Shown: positions 18,085-28,010, numbered from the stretch's first letter. The stretch is DNA of 64,000 nucleotides from Alloacidobacterium dinghuense (GCF_014274465.1 NZ_CP060394.1:3348001-3412000), one strand, 5' to 3'. The notes: a model not told the origin generated them from the sequence alone. Numbers and translations: made by a program.

Positions 18085-21000
18085 ATGACACGCATAAGCA
18101 AGGCGCTTGCCTGCGGGTTGGGTGCTGTTCTCTTCTCTTTCCTTCCGCTCACATCTCAAGCACAAGCAATCTACGGATCAATCTACGGAACGGTAACCGA
18201 CAACACCGGCGCAGTCGTTCCCAATGCGACCGTTACAGTTACTGACGAGGCAAAAGGCACCGCCCAGGACGTCGTAACCAACGCCGCTGGTGAATACTCT
18301 GTCCAGCACCTGATACCCGATGTTTACGACGTGAAAGTGGTCGTGGCCGGCTTTCAAACCGCCGAGACCAAGGGAATTCAGGTTTTCGCCGACAGCTCTC
18401 CAAAAGCTGACATCCAACTGGTTGTCGGGGCCGCAGCCACGACAGTCACCGTCAGCGCCGATGCCATTCCCATCCTGAAGACGGATAAGGCCGACGTGGC
18501 CACGGAATTTACGTCGCAGGACATCAGCAGCGTGCCGCTTCCGAATCGCAACTTCACCGCGATTCAATTGCTGCTTCCCGGAGCGCAGCAATTGAACTGG
18601 GCACACGCTGCGGACGAGAACCCGCAAGCGAGCTTGCAGATTCAGGTCGACGGCCAGGCATTCGGCGGCGTCGCCTATCAGCTCGACGGCACCGACAACC
18701 AGGACCCGATCCTGGGAATCATCGTCATTAACCCGCCACTCGATGCAATGGCCGAAACGAAAATTACAACGCAGAATTTCGACGCCGAATTCGGCAAGGC
18801 AGTTTCGTCCGTCATCGTCGCCAGCACCAAGTCTGGTTCCAACAGCTTCCACGGCGGCGCTTTCGACTATCGCGAAAGCAATGCGAACCTGGCGCGCGAC
18901 CCCTGGACTCAATTCCCTGGCACGATCTTTCCTGGCGGACTGAAAAACCAGTTCGGTGGTTTCATCGGCGGTCCCGTCATTAAGGACAAGATCTTCTTCT
19001 TCGGCGACTACCAGGGCGTGCGGCAAAGAGTTGGCACTCCGGCAACCGCAACTGTCCCGTCTGCATACTTGAAGTCAACCTGCCTCGGACAGGCTACCTC
19101 GCCTAGCGGTATTGCCGGCTGCGATTTCAGCGAGTATGCCAACTATCGCTCAGATGCCGTCGGTCCAAACAAGCAGCTCATCTATCACAATGTCAATGGA
19201 ACACAAGTTCCGTATCCCAGCAACGTCATTCCTACCGCAGATCTTTCTCCCCAGGCACTCAATCTGCTGCAGCTGCTGCCTACACCAAACACCACCGGCA
19301 TCGCCGGCCTGGCCAACAACTATTCATCAAGCGGCACCGGCATTTTCAACAACAACCAATGGGACGAGCGAGTAGATTGGCAGGCCACCCAGAAGACCCA
19401 CGTCTTCGAGCGTTTCAGCCGCTTCACCAGCACTCTCACAGGTACAACGCTCTTTGGAGCAGCGGGCGGCCCGGGCTTCGGAATTAACGGCTACGGCGGC
19501 AACTCCACGGGCGCGGATGACAGCCTGGCGGCTGGCTTTGACATGGCCATCAATGCCTCGCTGCTGACCGATTTCCGCGTCGGCTATTACCGCTACAACG
19601 TCATCGATGTGATGTACGACCAGACCATCGCATTCGCTAGCCAACTCGGAATTCCCAACATGAACCTCGGAACTCCTGACACGGATGGCGCCCCCTACTT
19701 CAACATTGCCGATCTCACGATCACCGGCGCCAATGGCCCCAACAATCCTACGAACGGTGGCGCTCAGTACGGCAGCGGACTCAACCTGAACCGGTGCAAC
19801 TGCCCGCTAACCGAGCGCGAGGACCAATATCAGATTGTCAATAATTGGACCAAGATCATCGGCAATCACTCGGTCAAATTCGGCGCCGACCTTCGCTATG
19901 CACGCAATCTGCGCGTGCCCAGCGACCAAAGCCGCGTAGGTATTTTGAATATCGGCTCTGGCCCAACTTCCAATGGCAACGGCTCGGGCGGCCTTGGCAT
20001 GGCCACCTTCCTGCTGGGCGACGTTACCCTATTGCAGCGGTACGTCAGCTCTTCTACGAATGCCAAGGAATTCCAGAAACGTTTGTTCTTCTACGGACAG
20101 GACACTTGGCATCCCAGTCCTAAGCTAACAGTCAACCTCGGATTGCGTTACGAGTTCTATTTCCCTGAAGTCGTGAATGGCGCGGGAAATGGCGCTCTGA
20201 TGAACCTGAACGACGGCTTTATCCGGGTTGCCGGAGTCGGAGGCATCGGCACCAACATGAACTGGAGTCTGCCATCCAATGCGTGGAACCCACGCATTGG
20301 TGTCGCCTATCAACTTGACGATAAGACGGTCATTCGCTCCGGCTACGGGCGCAGTTTCGATATCGGCGTCTTCGGCTCCATTTTCGGACACGTGGTAACG
20401 CAGAACCTTCCGGTCCTGGCAAAGCAAGCGTTCGGAAATAACAGCTCGACAGCTGCCGCCTTCACTTTGGCCCAGGGCCCACCACTCAACGTTTTTCCGA
20501 CCGTTCCGTCTAATGGCTTGCTCCCGGCCCCGAATTACAACGTCAGCGTGAATGCGCGTCCGGACGGTTTGCGGCTGCCGACACTGGATGCATGGAACCT
20601 CAGTGTTCAGCGTTCCATCACTCCAACGTTGTCCGTCACGATGGCCTATGTAGGCAATAAAGGCACCCACACGCTCGCCGGCGGTGATGGAAACAATACC
20701 AACCCGAATGAGCCTGGTATCTTCCTTCCCGGCGCGCAGAGCATCAATGGCCAGACCTTGCACTATGACCCGAGCGTACCTGGCAATACCATTTCTGCGA
20801 ACAACGGCGTTTCACAGACCCAACTTCTGCAGCGCTACTACGGAGGCACATTACCCGCCTGTCAGAATGCTGGGTATATCGCCGGCATTCTGCAATACCA
20901 GGCGCAGAACCCCAAAGCCTTCCCGTCAACCATCGTACCGGGGCAATGCGGATGGACCCAAAGCATCGGCTACTACTCGGATAATCTGGATACCCACTTC

Positions 21001-21753
21001 AATGCCTTACAGGCAACCATGGCCAAGCAATTCACAAAGGGTCTTTCCTTCACCGTGAATTACGCCTGGCAACGCGGGTTCAACTACAACTCCGGCTACT
21101 CATCTTGGGAGAAATCAGCAGTATACGGGCGTGACGAGGCCATTCGCGAAAACCAGGTCGTCGGCTTCGGTGTCTGGCAACTCCCGTTTGGCAAGAAGGG
21201 GATGGTCGCCACCAATGTTCCCACCTGGGCTGACTACATCATCGGGGGTTGGCAATTCAGCCCGACGATCAACTGGGCTACTGGGCTTCCCTTCACCCTC
21301 GGCTACGCGGAATGCAATACGGCCGTTCCAGGAGGCGGCGCTCCCTGCTATCCAAACGGCAGCGGAAGCTTCCTGAAGACCAATTTGAGCAGTTTCGACC
21401 CTGTAGCTCATCAACGCACCTACTTCATCGGAACCAAAACTCCGCTGACCCAGGCGTCATTCCAGGGCTTCTCCGCTCCTGCGCTTGACAATATCGGTAC
21501 GGCGGGGCGCGACAGCGTCTACGGCCCGCATGTCTTCACCGCAGACATGTCGCTGCAAAAGACAATTCCAATTTGGGAAAGCGTGAGCGCCCAGTTCCGT
21601 TTGGATGCTTACAACGTCTTCAACCACATGAATGCCGGCAACCCCGGCCAGACCAACATCGACGGCGGCAACGGAACAATCAGCCAGGGTCCGTTTATCA
21701 ATGGCTACAGCAACCCGCGTCAACTTCAACTCGGTTTCAGAGTTGAGTTCTAG
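18085..21753 (+). CDS. Oar-like TonB-dependent receptor with carboxypeptidase regulatory domain
   Basis: 1222 residues from the ATG at 18085, which has GGGAG about 10 bases upstream; the frame extends back to 18001 without better support. A signal peptide (MTRISKALACGLGAVLFSF, cleaved near SQAQA) is followed by a carboxypeptidase regulatory-like beta-sandwich (IYGTVTDNTGAVVPNATVTV, GEYSVQHLIPDVYDV). Next come a plug (VPLPNRNFTAIQLL, DGTDNQDP) and a long outer-membrane barrel with repeated strands (NQFGGFIGGPVIKDKIFFFGDY, RLDAYNVFNHMN). It ends LQLGFRVEF with the C-terminal Phe typical of barrel insertion. It would import a large ligand with TonB energy; the ligand is unknown. A strong terminator follows. 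Confidence 0.92.
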   Translation: MTRISKALACGLGAVLFSFLPLTSQAQAIYGSIYGTVTDNTGAVVPNATVTVTDEAKGTAQDVVTNAAGEYSVQHLIPDVYDVKVVVAGFQTAETKGIQVFADSSPKADIQLVVGAAATTVTVSADAIPILKTDKADVATEFTSQDISSVPLPNRNFTAIQLLLPGAQQLNWAHAADENPQASLQIQVDGQAFGGVAYQLDGTDNQDPILGIIVINPPLDAMAETKITTQNFDAEFGKAVSSVIVASTKSGSNSFHGGAFDYRESNANLARDPWTQFPGTIFPGGLKNQFGGFIGGPVIKDKIFFFGDYQGVRQRVGTPATATVPSAYLKSTCLGQATSPSGIAGCDFSEYANYRSDAVGPNKQLIYHNVNGTQVPYPSNVIPTADLSPQALNLLQLLPTPNTTGIAGLANNYSSSGTGIFNNNQWDERVDWQATQKTHVFERFSRFTSTLTGTTLFGAAGGPGFGINGYGGNSTGADDSLAAGFDMAINASLLTDFRVGYYRYNVIDVMYDQTIAFASQLGIPNMNLGTPDTDGAPYFNIADLTITGANGPNNPTNGGAQYGSGLNLNRCNCPLTEREDQYQIVNNWTKIIGNHSVKFGADLRYARNLRVPSDQSRVGILNIGSGPTSNGNGSGGLGMATFLLGDVTLLQRYVSSSTNAKEFQKRLFFYGQDTWHPSPKLTVNLGLRYEFYFPEVVNGAGNGALMNLNDGFIRVAGVGGIGTNMNWSLPSNAWNPRIGVAYQLDDKTVIRSGYGRSFDIGVFGSIFGHVVTQNLPVLAKQAFGNNSSTAAAFTLAQGPPLNVFPTVPSNGLLPAPNYNVSVNARPDGLRLPTLDAWNLSVQRSITPTLSVTMAYVGNKGTHTLAGGDGNNTNPNEPGIFLPGAQSINGQTLHYDPSVPGNTISANNGVSQTQLLQRYYGGTLPACQNAGYIAGILQYQAQNPKAFPSTIVPGQCGWTQSIGYYSDNLDTHFNALQATMAKQFTKGLSFTVNYAWQRGFNYNSGYSSWEKSAVYGRDEAIRENQVVGFGVWQLPFGKKGMVATNVPTWADYIIGGWQFSPTINWATGLPFTLGYAECNTAVPGGGAPCYPNGSGSFLKTNLSSFDPVAHQRTYFIGTKTPLTQASFQGFSAPALDNIGTAGRDSVYGPHVFTADMSLQKTIPIWESVSAQFRLDAYNVFNHMNAGNPGQTNIDGGNGTISQGPFINGYSNPRQLQLGFRVEF

Positions 21754-21772
21754 CGCAACCGCAGTCACTCAT

Positions 21773-21808
21773 ATCAGGGGAGCTGTTAGCTCCCCTGATT
21801 TATTTTTG
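21773..21808 (+). terminator. Rho-independent terminator after the Oar-like receptor
   Basis: A perfect 12-base inverted repeat, arms 21773-21784 and 21788-21799 with a GTT loop, is followed by a T-rich tract (TTATTTTT). It lies 20 bases after the receptor stop and separates it from the TPR genes. Confidence 0.85.
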
Positions 21809-21829
21809 CGATACACTTCGTCCATCACT

Positions 21830-22882
21830 ATGCGCAGATGTTTTCTCCTATGCGCCTTCTTATGGGCCCCTGTGCTTCTCTCATGGCCGTCGCGAGCACT
21901 GCAATCTTCAGCGACTACAGCCAACTCCACGGACTCAGCTCCATCCCTGGCACAAGCCCAGCAGATGTTGGCTCAAGGCAAGCTCGATCAATCGCTCGCA
22001 GAATTGAACACTCTCGGCAAACAGACACCGGAGCCGCTTGGAGTCGAACGCCTGCGCGGGTTCATCTTTTACCAGCAAAGCAAGTTTGTTGAAGCTGACG
22101 CCGCCTTCGCCAAGGCGCTCGCACAAGACCCGCATGACACGGAAGCCATGCAGCTGCGCGGAGTCACGCTCTTCCGCATGGGCAAAGCAGCGGACGCAAT
22201 TCCCCTGCTCGAACAGGCCCACGCCTCAATATCAGAGGCGAACATCGATCCCAATTACGTGCTCGGCGTAGCCTACATGCAGGTCGGACGTCTCGACGAC
22301 GCGCGCCACGCCTTCGCCGCACAATACGGCTTTCCAGCAGATTCTGCTCCAGCCTACTTGCTCGCCGCTCGCATGTTTTTTCATCAGGAGAATGTACCCG
22401 CAGCCCACGCCTCTGCAAGCAAGGCTCTGCAATTAAACCCCAGTCTGCCGCTGGCGCATCAGCTCCTCGGCGAAATAGCCCTCGCCACCGGCGACATACC
22501 CGGCGCAATTGCCGAGCTTGAAAAAGAGCAACAACTCAATCCGCTCAACGGTGAACTCTACGACCGCCTCGGCGACGCCTATCTGCGCAACCGGCAATTC
22601 ACCGAGGCACAGCATGCTCTCAATCGCGCTGTTCTCCTTGAACCCAACGCCACCGGTCCGTATATCCTTCTGGGCAAGCTGATGTTGAACCAACAGAATC
22701 CAGTCATGGCGGGCATGTATCTTGAACGAGCCCGGCAAATGGACCCGGCTAACTACATGACGCACTTCCTCCTCGGGCAGGTCTATCGCACTGAAGGTCG
22801 CCGCGAGGATGCAGCTCGCGAGTTCCAGACTGCGGAACAACTCCAGTCCTCCCGCTCCTCCAAAATGGAAGCGCCGCACTGA
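21830..22882 (+). CDS. exported TPR protein
   Basis: About 350 residues from ATG 21830, chosen because it starts a signal peptide (MRRCFLLCAFLWAPVLLSWP, cleaved near SRALQS); the frame runs further upstream inside the receptor gene, which is not coding here. The rest is made of 34-residue TPR units (AQQMLAQGKLDQSLAELN, GVTLFRMGKAADAIPLLEQA, GDAYLRNRQFTEAQHALN, LGKLMLNQQNPVMAGMYLE). A periplasmic scaffold role is likely. The next TPR gene starts 3 bases after its stop, so the two are one operon with the CRTAC1 gene possibly included. Confidence 0.85.
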   Translation: MRRCFLLCAFLWAPVLLSWPSRALQSSATTANSTDSAPSLAQAQQMLAQGKLDQSLAELNTLGKQTPEPLGVERLRGFIFYQQSKFVEADAAFAKALAQDPHDTEAMQLRGVTLFRMGKAADAIPLLEQAHASISEANIDPNYVLGVAYMQVGRLDDARHAFAAQYGFPADSAPAYLLAARMFFHQENVPAAHASASKALQLNPSLPLAHQLLGEIALATGDIPGAIAELEKEQQLNPLNGELYDRLGDAYLRNRQFTEAQHALNRAVLLEPNATGPYILLGKLMLNQQNPVMAGMYLERARQMDPANYMTHFLLGQVYRTEGRREDAAREFQTAEQLQSSRSSKMEAPH

Positions 22883-22885
22883 TCC

Positions 22886-24646
22886 ATGTCATTGCCCTCG
22901 CGCCTATTCATTTGTGCCTACTTGCTTTCTGCTCTGGCCATGGCGCGCGCCCAAACCACTCACGCCGCCGAAACGAATCTGCAACAAGCTAACGCAGCCT
23001 TCCATGCCGGATATGCTGCCGCTTCAAACGGCGATCTGAACACGGCCCGGCAGCAGTTTCAGCGAGCCGTGCAACTTGCGCCGCAGGTGGAAGAAGGTCA
23101 CAGCGCGCTCGGCGGCGTCTTGTATCAGATGGGCGAATATGCAAAAGCCATTCCTGAGTTGGAAACAGCACTCCGCCTCAAACCCGGCGATCAGGCTGCA
23201 CACGAAAATCTCGCCCTCGCCTATACCCAGATCGGCGACTATCAAAAAGCGCTGCCGATCTTCGATCGCCTTGAGAATCAGGCATCGCAGCCGCTCTCCG
23301 CCGATCTGCTTGCCTCCTATGCTCGCGCCCTCGCCGCTACGCAGCAGCTTCCAGCCGCGATACGAAAAACCAAGGCGGCCATCGCAGCCGCTCCGCAAAG
23401 CGCCGCTCTCTACGACCAGCTAGGCTCGCTTTACGCGCAGATGCAGAATTGGCAGCAGGCGCAGAACGCCTTCGAACAAGCTCTGCGACTCGATCCTCAA
23501 CTCGCCGTCGCGCATCTCCACTTAGGAATCATTCTCGCGCGCGAAAACCAAACCGTCGCAGCAGTTCAGGAGCTGACAACCGCCACTCAGATTGATCCAC
23601 AAAATGCTACGGCACAGCTGGAGCTTGGAAAAGTATTCGCCGCCATCAATCAGGACGATAACGCGATTCCGCGATTTCAGCAGGCACTCACGCTCGATCC
23701 GAAACTCATCGAAGCTGCAAATGAATGGGCCATGGCCCTCCAGCGCACCGGTAAAGAGGAACAGGCAATTCCGCTCTTCGAAAAAGTAGTCGTGGCGCAG
23801 CCTCAGAACGCAATCGCCTTCACCAATCTGGGCCTCGCACTGGTGCAAACCGGAAAAGCAAAAGAGGCCGTCCCCGATTATCAGCGAGCCATAGCCATCA
23901 ATCCCAATGATGCCACCACGCATCAGGATCTCGGCGTCGCCTATCTGCAGGAAAGCAATATCGACGACGCCATCCATCAATTCCGCGCCGGACTTGAACT
24001 CTCTCCCGAAAGCCCGCAGCTGCATTACAACCTCGGCTTAGCTTTCAAACTGAAAGATGATTTACCGCACGCGATCACGGAATTAGAGACCGCTGCGAAA
24101 TTGGACGCAAATTCGCCCGACCCGCCATACACGCTCGGCATTCTCTACATGCAGCAAGGCCGCTTCGATGACGCCGCTGCACAACTCCGCACCGCACTTG
24201 AACGCCGCCCGGAAAACGGCGATGGCTGGGCCATCCTCGGCAGCGTCTATAAACAGCAGGCAAAGTATGACGAAGCAGCAGCGGCACTGCGCAAAGCTAT
24301 CGAGTTCCTGCCCAATCAGCCCGGCACCCACATCACGCTCGCGAGCGTTCTCCAGCAACAGGGCAAGAAGCAGGAAGCGGCCGCGGAGCGCAAAATAGCC
24401 GCCGATCTGACGCGCGTCGCCGTTAACCGCCAGCGCGCCACATTCGCCACCAACACAGGCAATCTCCTGCTGCAGAAAGGACAAATAGCCGACGCAATCG
24501 ATCGCTACCAGGACGCGATCAACAGCGATCCAACCTACCGCGAGGCGCACGCACAGCTCGCCGCCGCATACGAGCGTCAGGGACGCACCGCCGACGCCGC
24601 CGCAGAACGCGCCAAAGCTGCGGCACTTCAATCCAATCGCCCTTAG
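22886..24646 (+). CDS. exported TPR protein (second, larger)
   Basis: 586 residues: signal peptide (SLPSRLFICAYLLSALAMA, then RAQ) and about fourteen TPR units nearly back to back (QFQRAVQLAPQVEEGHSALG, AIPELETALRLKPGDQAAH, LALVQTGKAKEAVPDY and others), ending RTADAAAERAKAAALQSNRP. No enzymatic motif is seen. It lies 3 bases after the preceding TPR gene and about 160 bases before the CRTAC1 gene on the same strand. Such TPR/CRTAC1 pairs recur in acidobacterial genomes; the partner role is inferred from context. Confidence 0.85.
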   Translation: MSLPSRLFICAYLLSALAMARAQTTHAAETNLQQANAAFHAGYAAASNGDLNTARQQFQRAVQLAPQVEEGHSALGGVLYQMGEYAKAIPELETALRLKPGDQAAHENLALAYTQIGDYQKALPIFDRLENQASQPLSADLLASYARALAATQQLPAAIRKTKAAIAAAPQSAALYDQLGSLYAQMQNWQQAQNAFEQALRLDPQLAVAHLHLGIILARENQTVAAVQELTTATQIDPQNATAQLELGKVFAAINQDDNAIPRFQQALTLDPKLIEAANEWAMALQRTGKEEQAIPLFEKVVVAQPQNAIAFTNLGLALVQTGKAKEAVPDYQRAIAINPNDATTHQDLGVAYLQESNIDDAIHQFRAGLELSPESPQLHYNLGLAFKLKDDLPHAITELETAAKLDANSPDPPYTLGILYMQQGRFDDAAAQLRTALERRPENGDGWAILGSVYKQQAKYDEAAAALRKAIEFLPNQPGTHITLASVLQQQGKKQEAAAERKIAADLTRVAVNRQRATFATNTGNLLLQKGQIADAIDRYQDAINSDPTYREAHAQLAAAYERQGRTADAAAERAKAAALQSNRP

Positions 24647-24697
24647 GACATGTCGGGGCGAGAGCCAGAGAAGCTCTGCGAGGACCAAAGTTGCGGC

Positions 24698-24748
24698 GTC
24701 ATTCTGACGACCAAAGGGAGGAAGAATCTGAACGATGTCTCCGTAAGC
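24698..24748 (+). repeat. dispersed intergenic repeat, copy 1
   Basis: Begins GTCATTCTGACGACCAA and continues through GGAGGAAGAATCT to GTAAGC. It differs from copy 2 (32797-32848) at only about six positions and from copy 3 (36721-36753) more strongly. It lies in the 160-base gap between a TPR gene and the CRTAC1 gene. It is non-coding, since its reading frame is not shared with either neighbour. Confidence 0.6.
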
Positions 24749-24834
24749 TGATACTTCGATCTCGTCGTCAACCTCCTTGTGTACTCTCATCCAATTAAAC
24801 CCGTACAATGCAATCGTCCCAGCAATCTTCCCTG

Positions 24835-26712
24835 ATGAATCGACGCCGGTTTCTTCAATCTCTGAGCCGCACCGCGCTTGTCCTTCCGTTTTCTGACGTG
24901 TTGTCCATGGCCACTCCGCCGTGGAAACGGTCCCGGCTCGCCGCGCCGCAAGAACAGATGCAGGGCCAGGTTGGGGCACAACGGTCATACGACACGAAAC
25001 CGATGCCGCCGCCTCCGGGGCCGCACTCGCCCATCGAAGGTACGCCTCTCGGCGTCCAGTTCATCGACGTAGCCACGCAGTCCGGACTCAACGCCAAAAC
25101 AATCTACGGCGGCGAAGGAAAAAACAAATACCTCCTGGAAACGACCGGCTGCGGCGTCGCCTTCTACGACTACGACGAAGACGGCTGGGTCGACATCTTT
25201 CTCGTCAACGGCTGGCGCCTCGAAGGCTTCCCCAAAGGACAGGAACCAACCTGCCATCTCTTCAAAAACAATCGAGACGGCACCTTCACTGACGTAACAG
25301 CGAAGGCAGGCCTCGCCCGCAGCGGCTGGGGGCAAGCCTGCTGCGTCGGCGACTACGACAACGACGGCCACGACGATCTCTTCGTTAGCTATTACGGACA
25401 GAATGCTCTCTTTCACAACAACGGCAACGGCACCTTCACCGACGCGACCGAAAAAGCCGGACTCCTCCAACCGAAAACGCGCTGGAACTCAGGCTGCGCT
25501 TTCCTCGACTACGATCGCGACGGCCATCTCGATCTCTTCGTCGCCAACTACATCGACTTCGACCTCAAAACCGCACCCACTCCAGAATCCGGCCCCTGCA
25601 CCTACAAAAGCATCCTCGTCGCATGTGGCCCTCCCGGATTACCCGGCGGCAAAAACATCCTCTACCACAACAACGGCAACGGCACTTTCACCGATGTCTC
25701 CGAAAAAGCAGGCATGTGGAACACCGTCGGCAATTACGCGCTGAGTGTTGCCGTAGCCGACCTCGACAACGATGGATGGCCCGACATCTACGTCGCCAAC
25801 GACTCCACTGCCGCAACCCTCTATCAAAATCAAAAAGACGGCACCTTCAAAGACATCGGCATCGAAGCCGGCGCAGCCCTCTCACCCGACGGCAAGCCGC
25901 AGGCCGGTATGGGCGTCTCCATCGGCGACTACAACCGCGACGGCAACCTCGACATCGTAAAAACCAATTTCGCCGGCGACACCGATTCGCTCTACCAAAA
26001 CATGGGCGACGGCAGCTTCGAAGACCAGACCTACCTCTCCGGACTCGGCATTAATACGCGCTATCTCGGCTGGGGCCTCGGCTTCTTCGATATGGACAAC
26101 GACGGCTGGCTCGATCTCTTCGTCTCAAATGGACATGTCTACCCCGAAGTAAGCAGTTCGAAAACCGAAGCTCCCTACGCCGAGCACAAATACCTCTACC
26201 GCAACCTGCGCAATGGCAGATTCGAAGACGTCACCGACAAAGCCGGTCCCGGCATCACAGCTGCGGTCGCCGCACGCGGATGCGCTTTCGGCGACTATGA
26301 CAACGACGGAGACTTGGATGTCGTCGTCAATTGCGTCAATTCCCTCCCCCAGTTGCTCCGCTGCGACTCCGAGTGGAAACGCAACTGGATCAAGATCAAG
26401 ACGATCGGCACAAAATCCAACCGGACCGGGATCGGCGCGCGCATAAAAGTAATCGCTAAAACGGATCCAGATTCGCAACAACCTCTGTTACAGATTGACG
26501 AAGTGCGCAGCGGCGGCAGCTACTACTCGCAAAGCGACCTGCGATTGCACTTCGGGCTCGGCCAGGCAAAAATCGTCGATCAGGTTGAGATTCACTGGCC
26601 TTCCGGTCAGGTGGACATCTTCAAGAATCTTGAAGTAAACAAGCTCTACATCATCGAAGAAGGCAGCAAGACGCCGAAGGCCCAGACAATTACCGCCTGC
26701 AAGAAAGTCTAA
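24835..26712 (+). CDS. CRTAC1-family protein (FG-GAP/VCBS propeller plus ASPIC/UnbV)
   Basis: About 625 residues from ATG 24835 (MNRRRFLQSLSRTALVLPFS), a twin-arginine-like export signal; ATG 24808 would add nine residues. The body holds six or more FG-GAP/VCBS blade repeats with calcium-binding-like acidic loops (FYDYDEDGWVDIFLVNG, GDYDNDGHDDLFVSYYG, FLDYDRDGHLDLFVANY, VADLDNDGWPDIYVAND, FFDMDNDGWLDLFVSNG, GDYDNDGDLDVVVN), forming a beta-propeller. It ends with an ASPIC/UnbV domain (RTGIGARIKVIAK, VRSGGSYYSQSDLRLHFGLG, DQVEIHWPSGQVD). It is predicted to act in the periplasm or at the surface, binding calcium and partners. It follows two TPR genes on the same strand. Confidence 0.9.
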   Translation: MNRRRFLQSLSRTALVLPFSDVLSMATPPWKRSRLAAPQEQMQGQVGAQRSYDTKPMPPPPGPHSPIEGTPLGVQFIDVATQSGLNAKTIYGGEGKNKYLLETTGCGVAFYDYDEDGWVDIFLVNGWRLEGFPKGQEPTCHLFKNNRDGTFTDVTAKAGLARSGWGQACCVGDYDNDGHDDLFVSYYGQNALFHNNGNGTFTDATEKAGLLQPKTRWNSGCAFLDYDRDGHLDLFVANYIDFDLKTAPTPESGPCTYKSILVACGPPGLPGGKNILYHNNGNGTFTDVSEKAGMWNTVGNYALSVAVADLDNDGWPDIYVANDSTAATLYQNQKDGTFKDIGIEAGAALSPDGKPQAGMGVSIGDYNRDGNLDIVKTNFAGDTDSLYQNMGDGSFEDQTYLSGLGINTRYLGWGLGFFDMDNDGWLDLFVSNGHVYPEVSSSKTEAPYAEHKYLYRNLRNGRFEDVTDKAGPGITAAVAARGCAFGDYDNDGDLDVVVNCVNSLPQLLRCDSEWKRNWIKIKTIGTKSNRTGIGARIKVIAKTDPDSQQPLLQIDEVRSGGSYYSQSDLRLHFGLGQAKIVDQVEIHWPSGQVDIFKNLEVNKLYIIEEGSKTPKAQTITACKKV

Positions 26713-27032
26713 ACGCGGAAGACACCCCTCACCCTGAACAAGTCCTACATTACTAGTCCCAGGGCTGAAACGTCCGGTCTGCCCGGTCTGTCAGAACATT
26801 GCCCGACAAATGGAGTTGCTACGAAGCGTCATTTAGCGTCTTTTTCACTCGGATGGAGCTTTGGGGCACAATAAACAACATTCTCCAAATCCAGCCCAGA
26901 TTCTATGGCGTACTTCTATTGACCAGGCACGCAGGTCCCGAACGTCGCGCATATTCTCCTCGAGCCCGTAGACCACTGTCGTCTCGCTCGCTAAAGTACG
27001 CCCACTGCACGACAGCCTTTAAGGAGACCACA
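26713..27032 (+). other. intergenic region, 320 bases
   Basis: Between the CRTAC1 stop and the ferritin-like start. A frame continues upstream from the ferritin-like gene to 26799, but it lacks a ribosome-binding site and the Tat signal starts at 27033, so I treat it as leader. I see no convincing promoter, hairpin or repeat. Confidence 0.5.
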
Positions 27033-27842
27033 ATGAAAAAAGAACGAGTCAACCGTGTCACAGGAAGCCGTCGCACATTTCTGAAAGGAGCCGGAATCGC
27101 TGGCGTCGGACTCGCCACTGGAGCCGTGGTAAGTGGCAGATTGTTTTCAAGGGAACAGTCTGTCCATGCCGCCGCGTACAGCGACGCCGAAATTCTCAAT
27201 TTCGCACTGAACCTCGAATATCTTGAGGCCGAATTCTACGCGATGTCCACCTATGGAGCTACGCTGGTCAGACTGGGAGTAATTAAGGAAGAAGACGAAT
27301 CCGGCCCTACGACGGGCGGCCAAAGGGTTCCGGGCTTCGCGGCTTCGCCTGCCGCAGACATGGCTACAGCGTTAAGAACCGACGAGATCGATCACGTGCT
27401 TTACCTGCGTGCTGCTCTTGGCAGCAATGCGGTCAAGAAGCCCGCGATTGACCTCAACGCTCTCGGCTACGGTTTTGCCAGCACTCATAGCTGGATGGAG
27501 TTGGCAAGGCAATTCGAGGATGTTGGCGTCAGCGCCTATCTGGGAGCAGCCCCGCTGATCAGCAGCAGCACCTATCTAGCCGCAGCCGCCGCCATCCTGG
27601 CAACCGAAGCTCAGCACTCTGGTTCAGTTCGATTCGCTTGCATTATGAACGGTGTCACCAGCCCGGCTGTAGACTCGATCGACATTCCCCCGACATCCAA
27701 GAACTTTTATGACGTGAATAGCCACGCTCTGAGCATTCCGCGCACGCCCTCGCAGGTACTCAACATCGTCTACCACGGAGGTAAATGCTCGGGTGGATTC
27801 TTCCCCGACGGTATGAACGGCTCGATAGTTTGTCAGTCGTAG
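27033..27842 (+). CDS. Tat-exported ferritin-like domain protein
   Basis: About 269 residues from ATG 27033 with an AAGGAG site. The N-terminus has a twin-arginine signal (GSRRTFLKGAGIAGVG) cleaved near VHAAA. The mature part resembles ferritin-like/desiccation-related proteins: FALNLEYLEAEFYAMSTYG, DEIDHVLYLRAALG, a LAAAAAILATEAQHSGSVR helix and a C-terminal stretch with RTPSQVLNIVYHGGKCSGGFFP. The E...E/H helices suggest a four-helix bundle with a possible di-metal site. It is predicted to act in the periplasm. A terminator follows. Confidence 0.85.
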   Translation: MKKERVNRVTGSRRTFLKGAGIAGVGLATGAVVSGRLFSREQSVHAAAYSDAEILNFALNLEYLEAEFYAMSTYGATLVRLGVIKEEDESGPTTGGQRVPGFAASPAADMATALRTDEIDHVLYLRAALGSNAVKKPAIDLNALGYGFASTHSWMELARQFEDVGVSAYLGAAPLISSSTYLAAAAAILATEAQHSGSVRFACIMNGVTSPAVDSIDIPPTSKNFYDVNSHALSIPRTPSQVLNIVYHGGKCSGGFFPDGMNGSIVCQS

Positions 27843-27922
27843 GAATATTTGTAAGTCGTTTAGCTCGTCTGTCCTAGGCAGGAGGCCAAGGGGGAAACCC
27901 TAGGGCATGACCAACTCAATCG

Positions 27923-27957
27923 CGGCCCACGTTTATAACCGTGGGCCGTTTGCTTTA
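27923..27957 (+). terminator. Rho-independent terminator after the ferritin-like gene
   Basis: A perfect 9-base stem (27923-27931 with 27940-27948) with an 8-base AT-rich loop, followed by TTTGCTTTAT. It lies 80 bases after the stop. The T tract is on the plus strand only, so it does not serve the convergent ctaA-like gene. Confidence 0.75.
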
Positions 27958-28010
27958 TGCATGAACTCAGAGGCAAGACCGGGGGAAGGAAGGTCTGAGA
28001 AGTACGAAAC

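Noticed and set aside
18178-19026. A 282-residue minus-strand frame
   Set aside because: It is antisense to the Oar-like receptor, with no start signal, no recognisable motif and composition expected for an antisense shadow.
26799-27032. N-terminal extension of the ferritin-like protein
   Set aside because: The Tat signal and AAGGAG-backed ATG at 27033 give a complete export signal; the upstream residues would place it internally.
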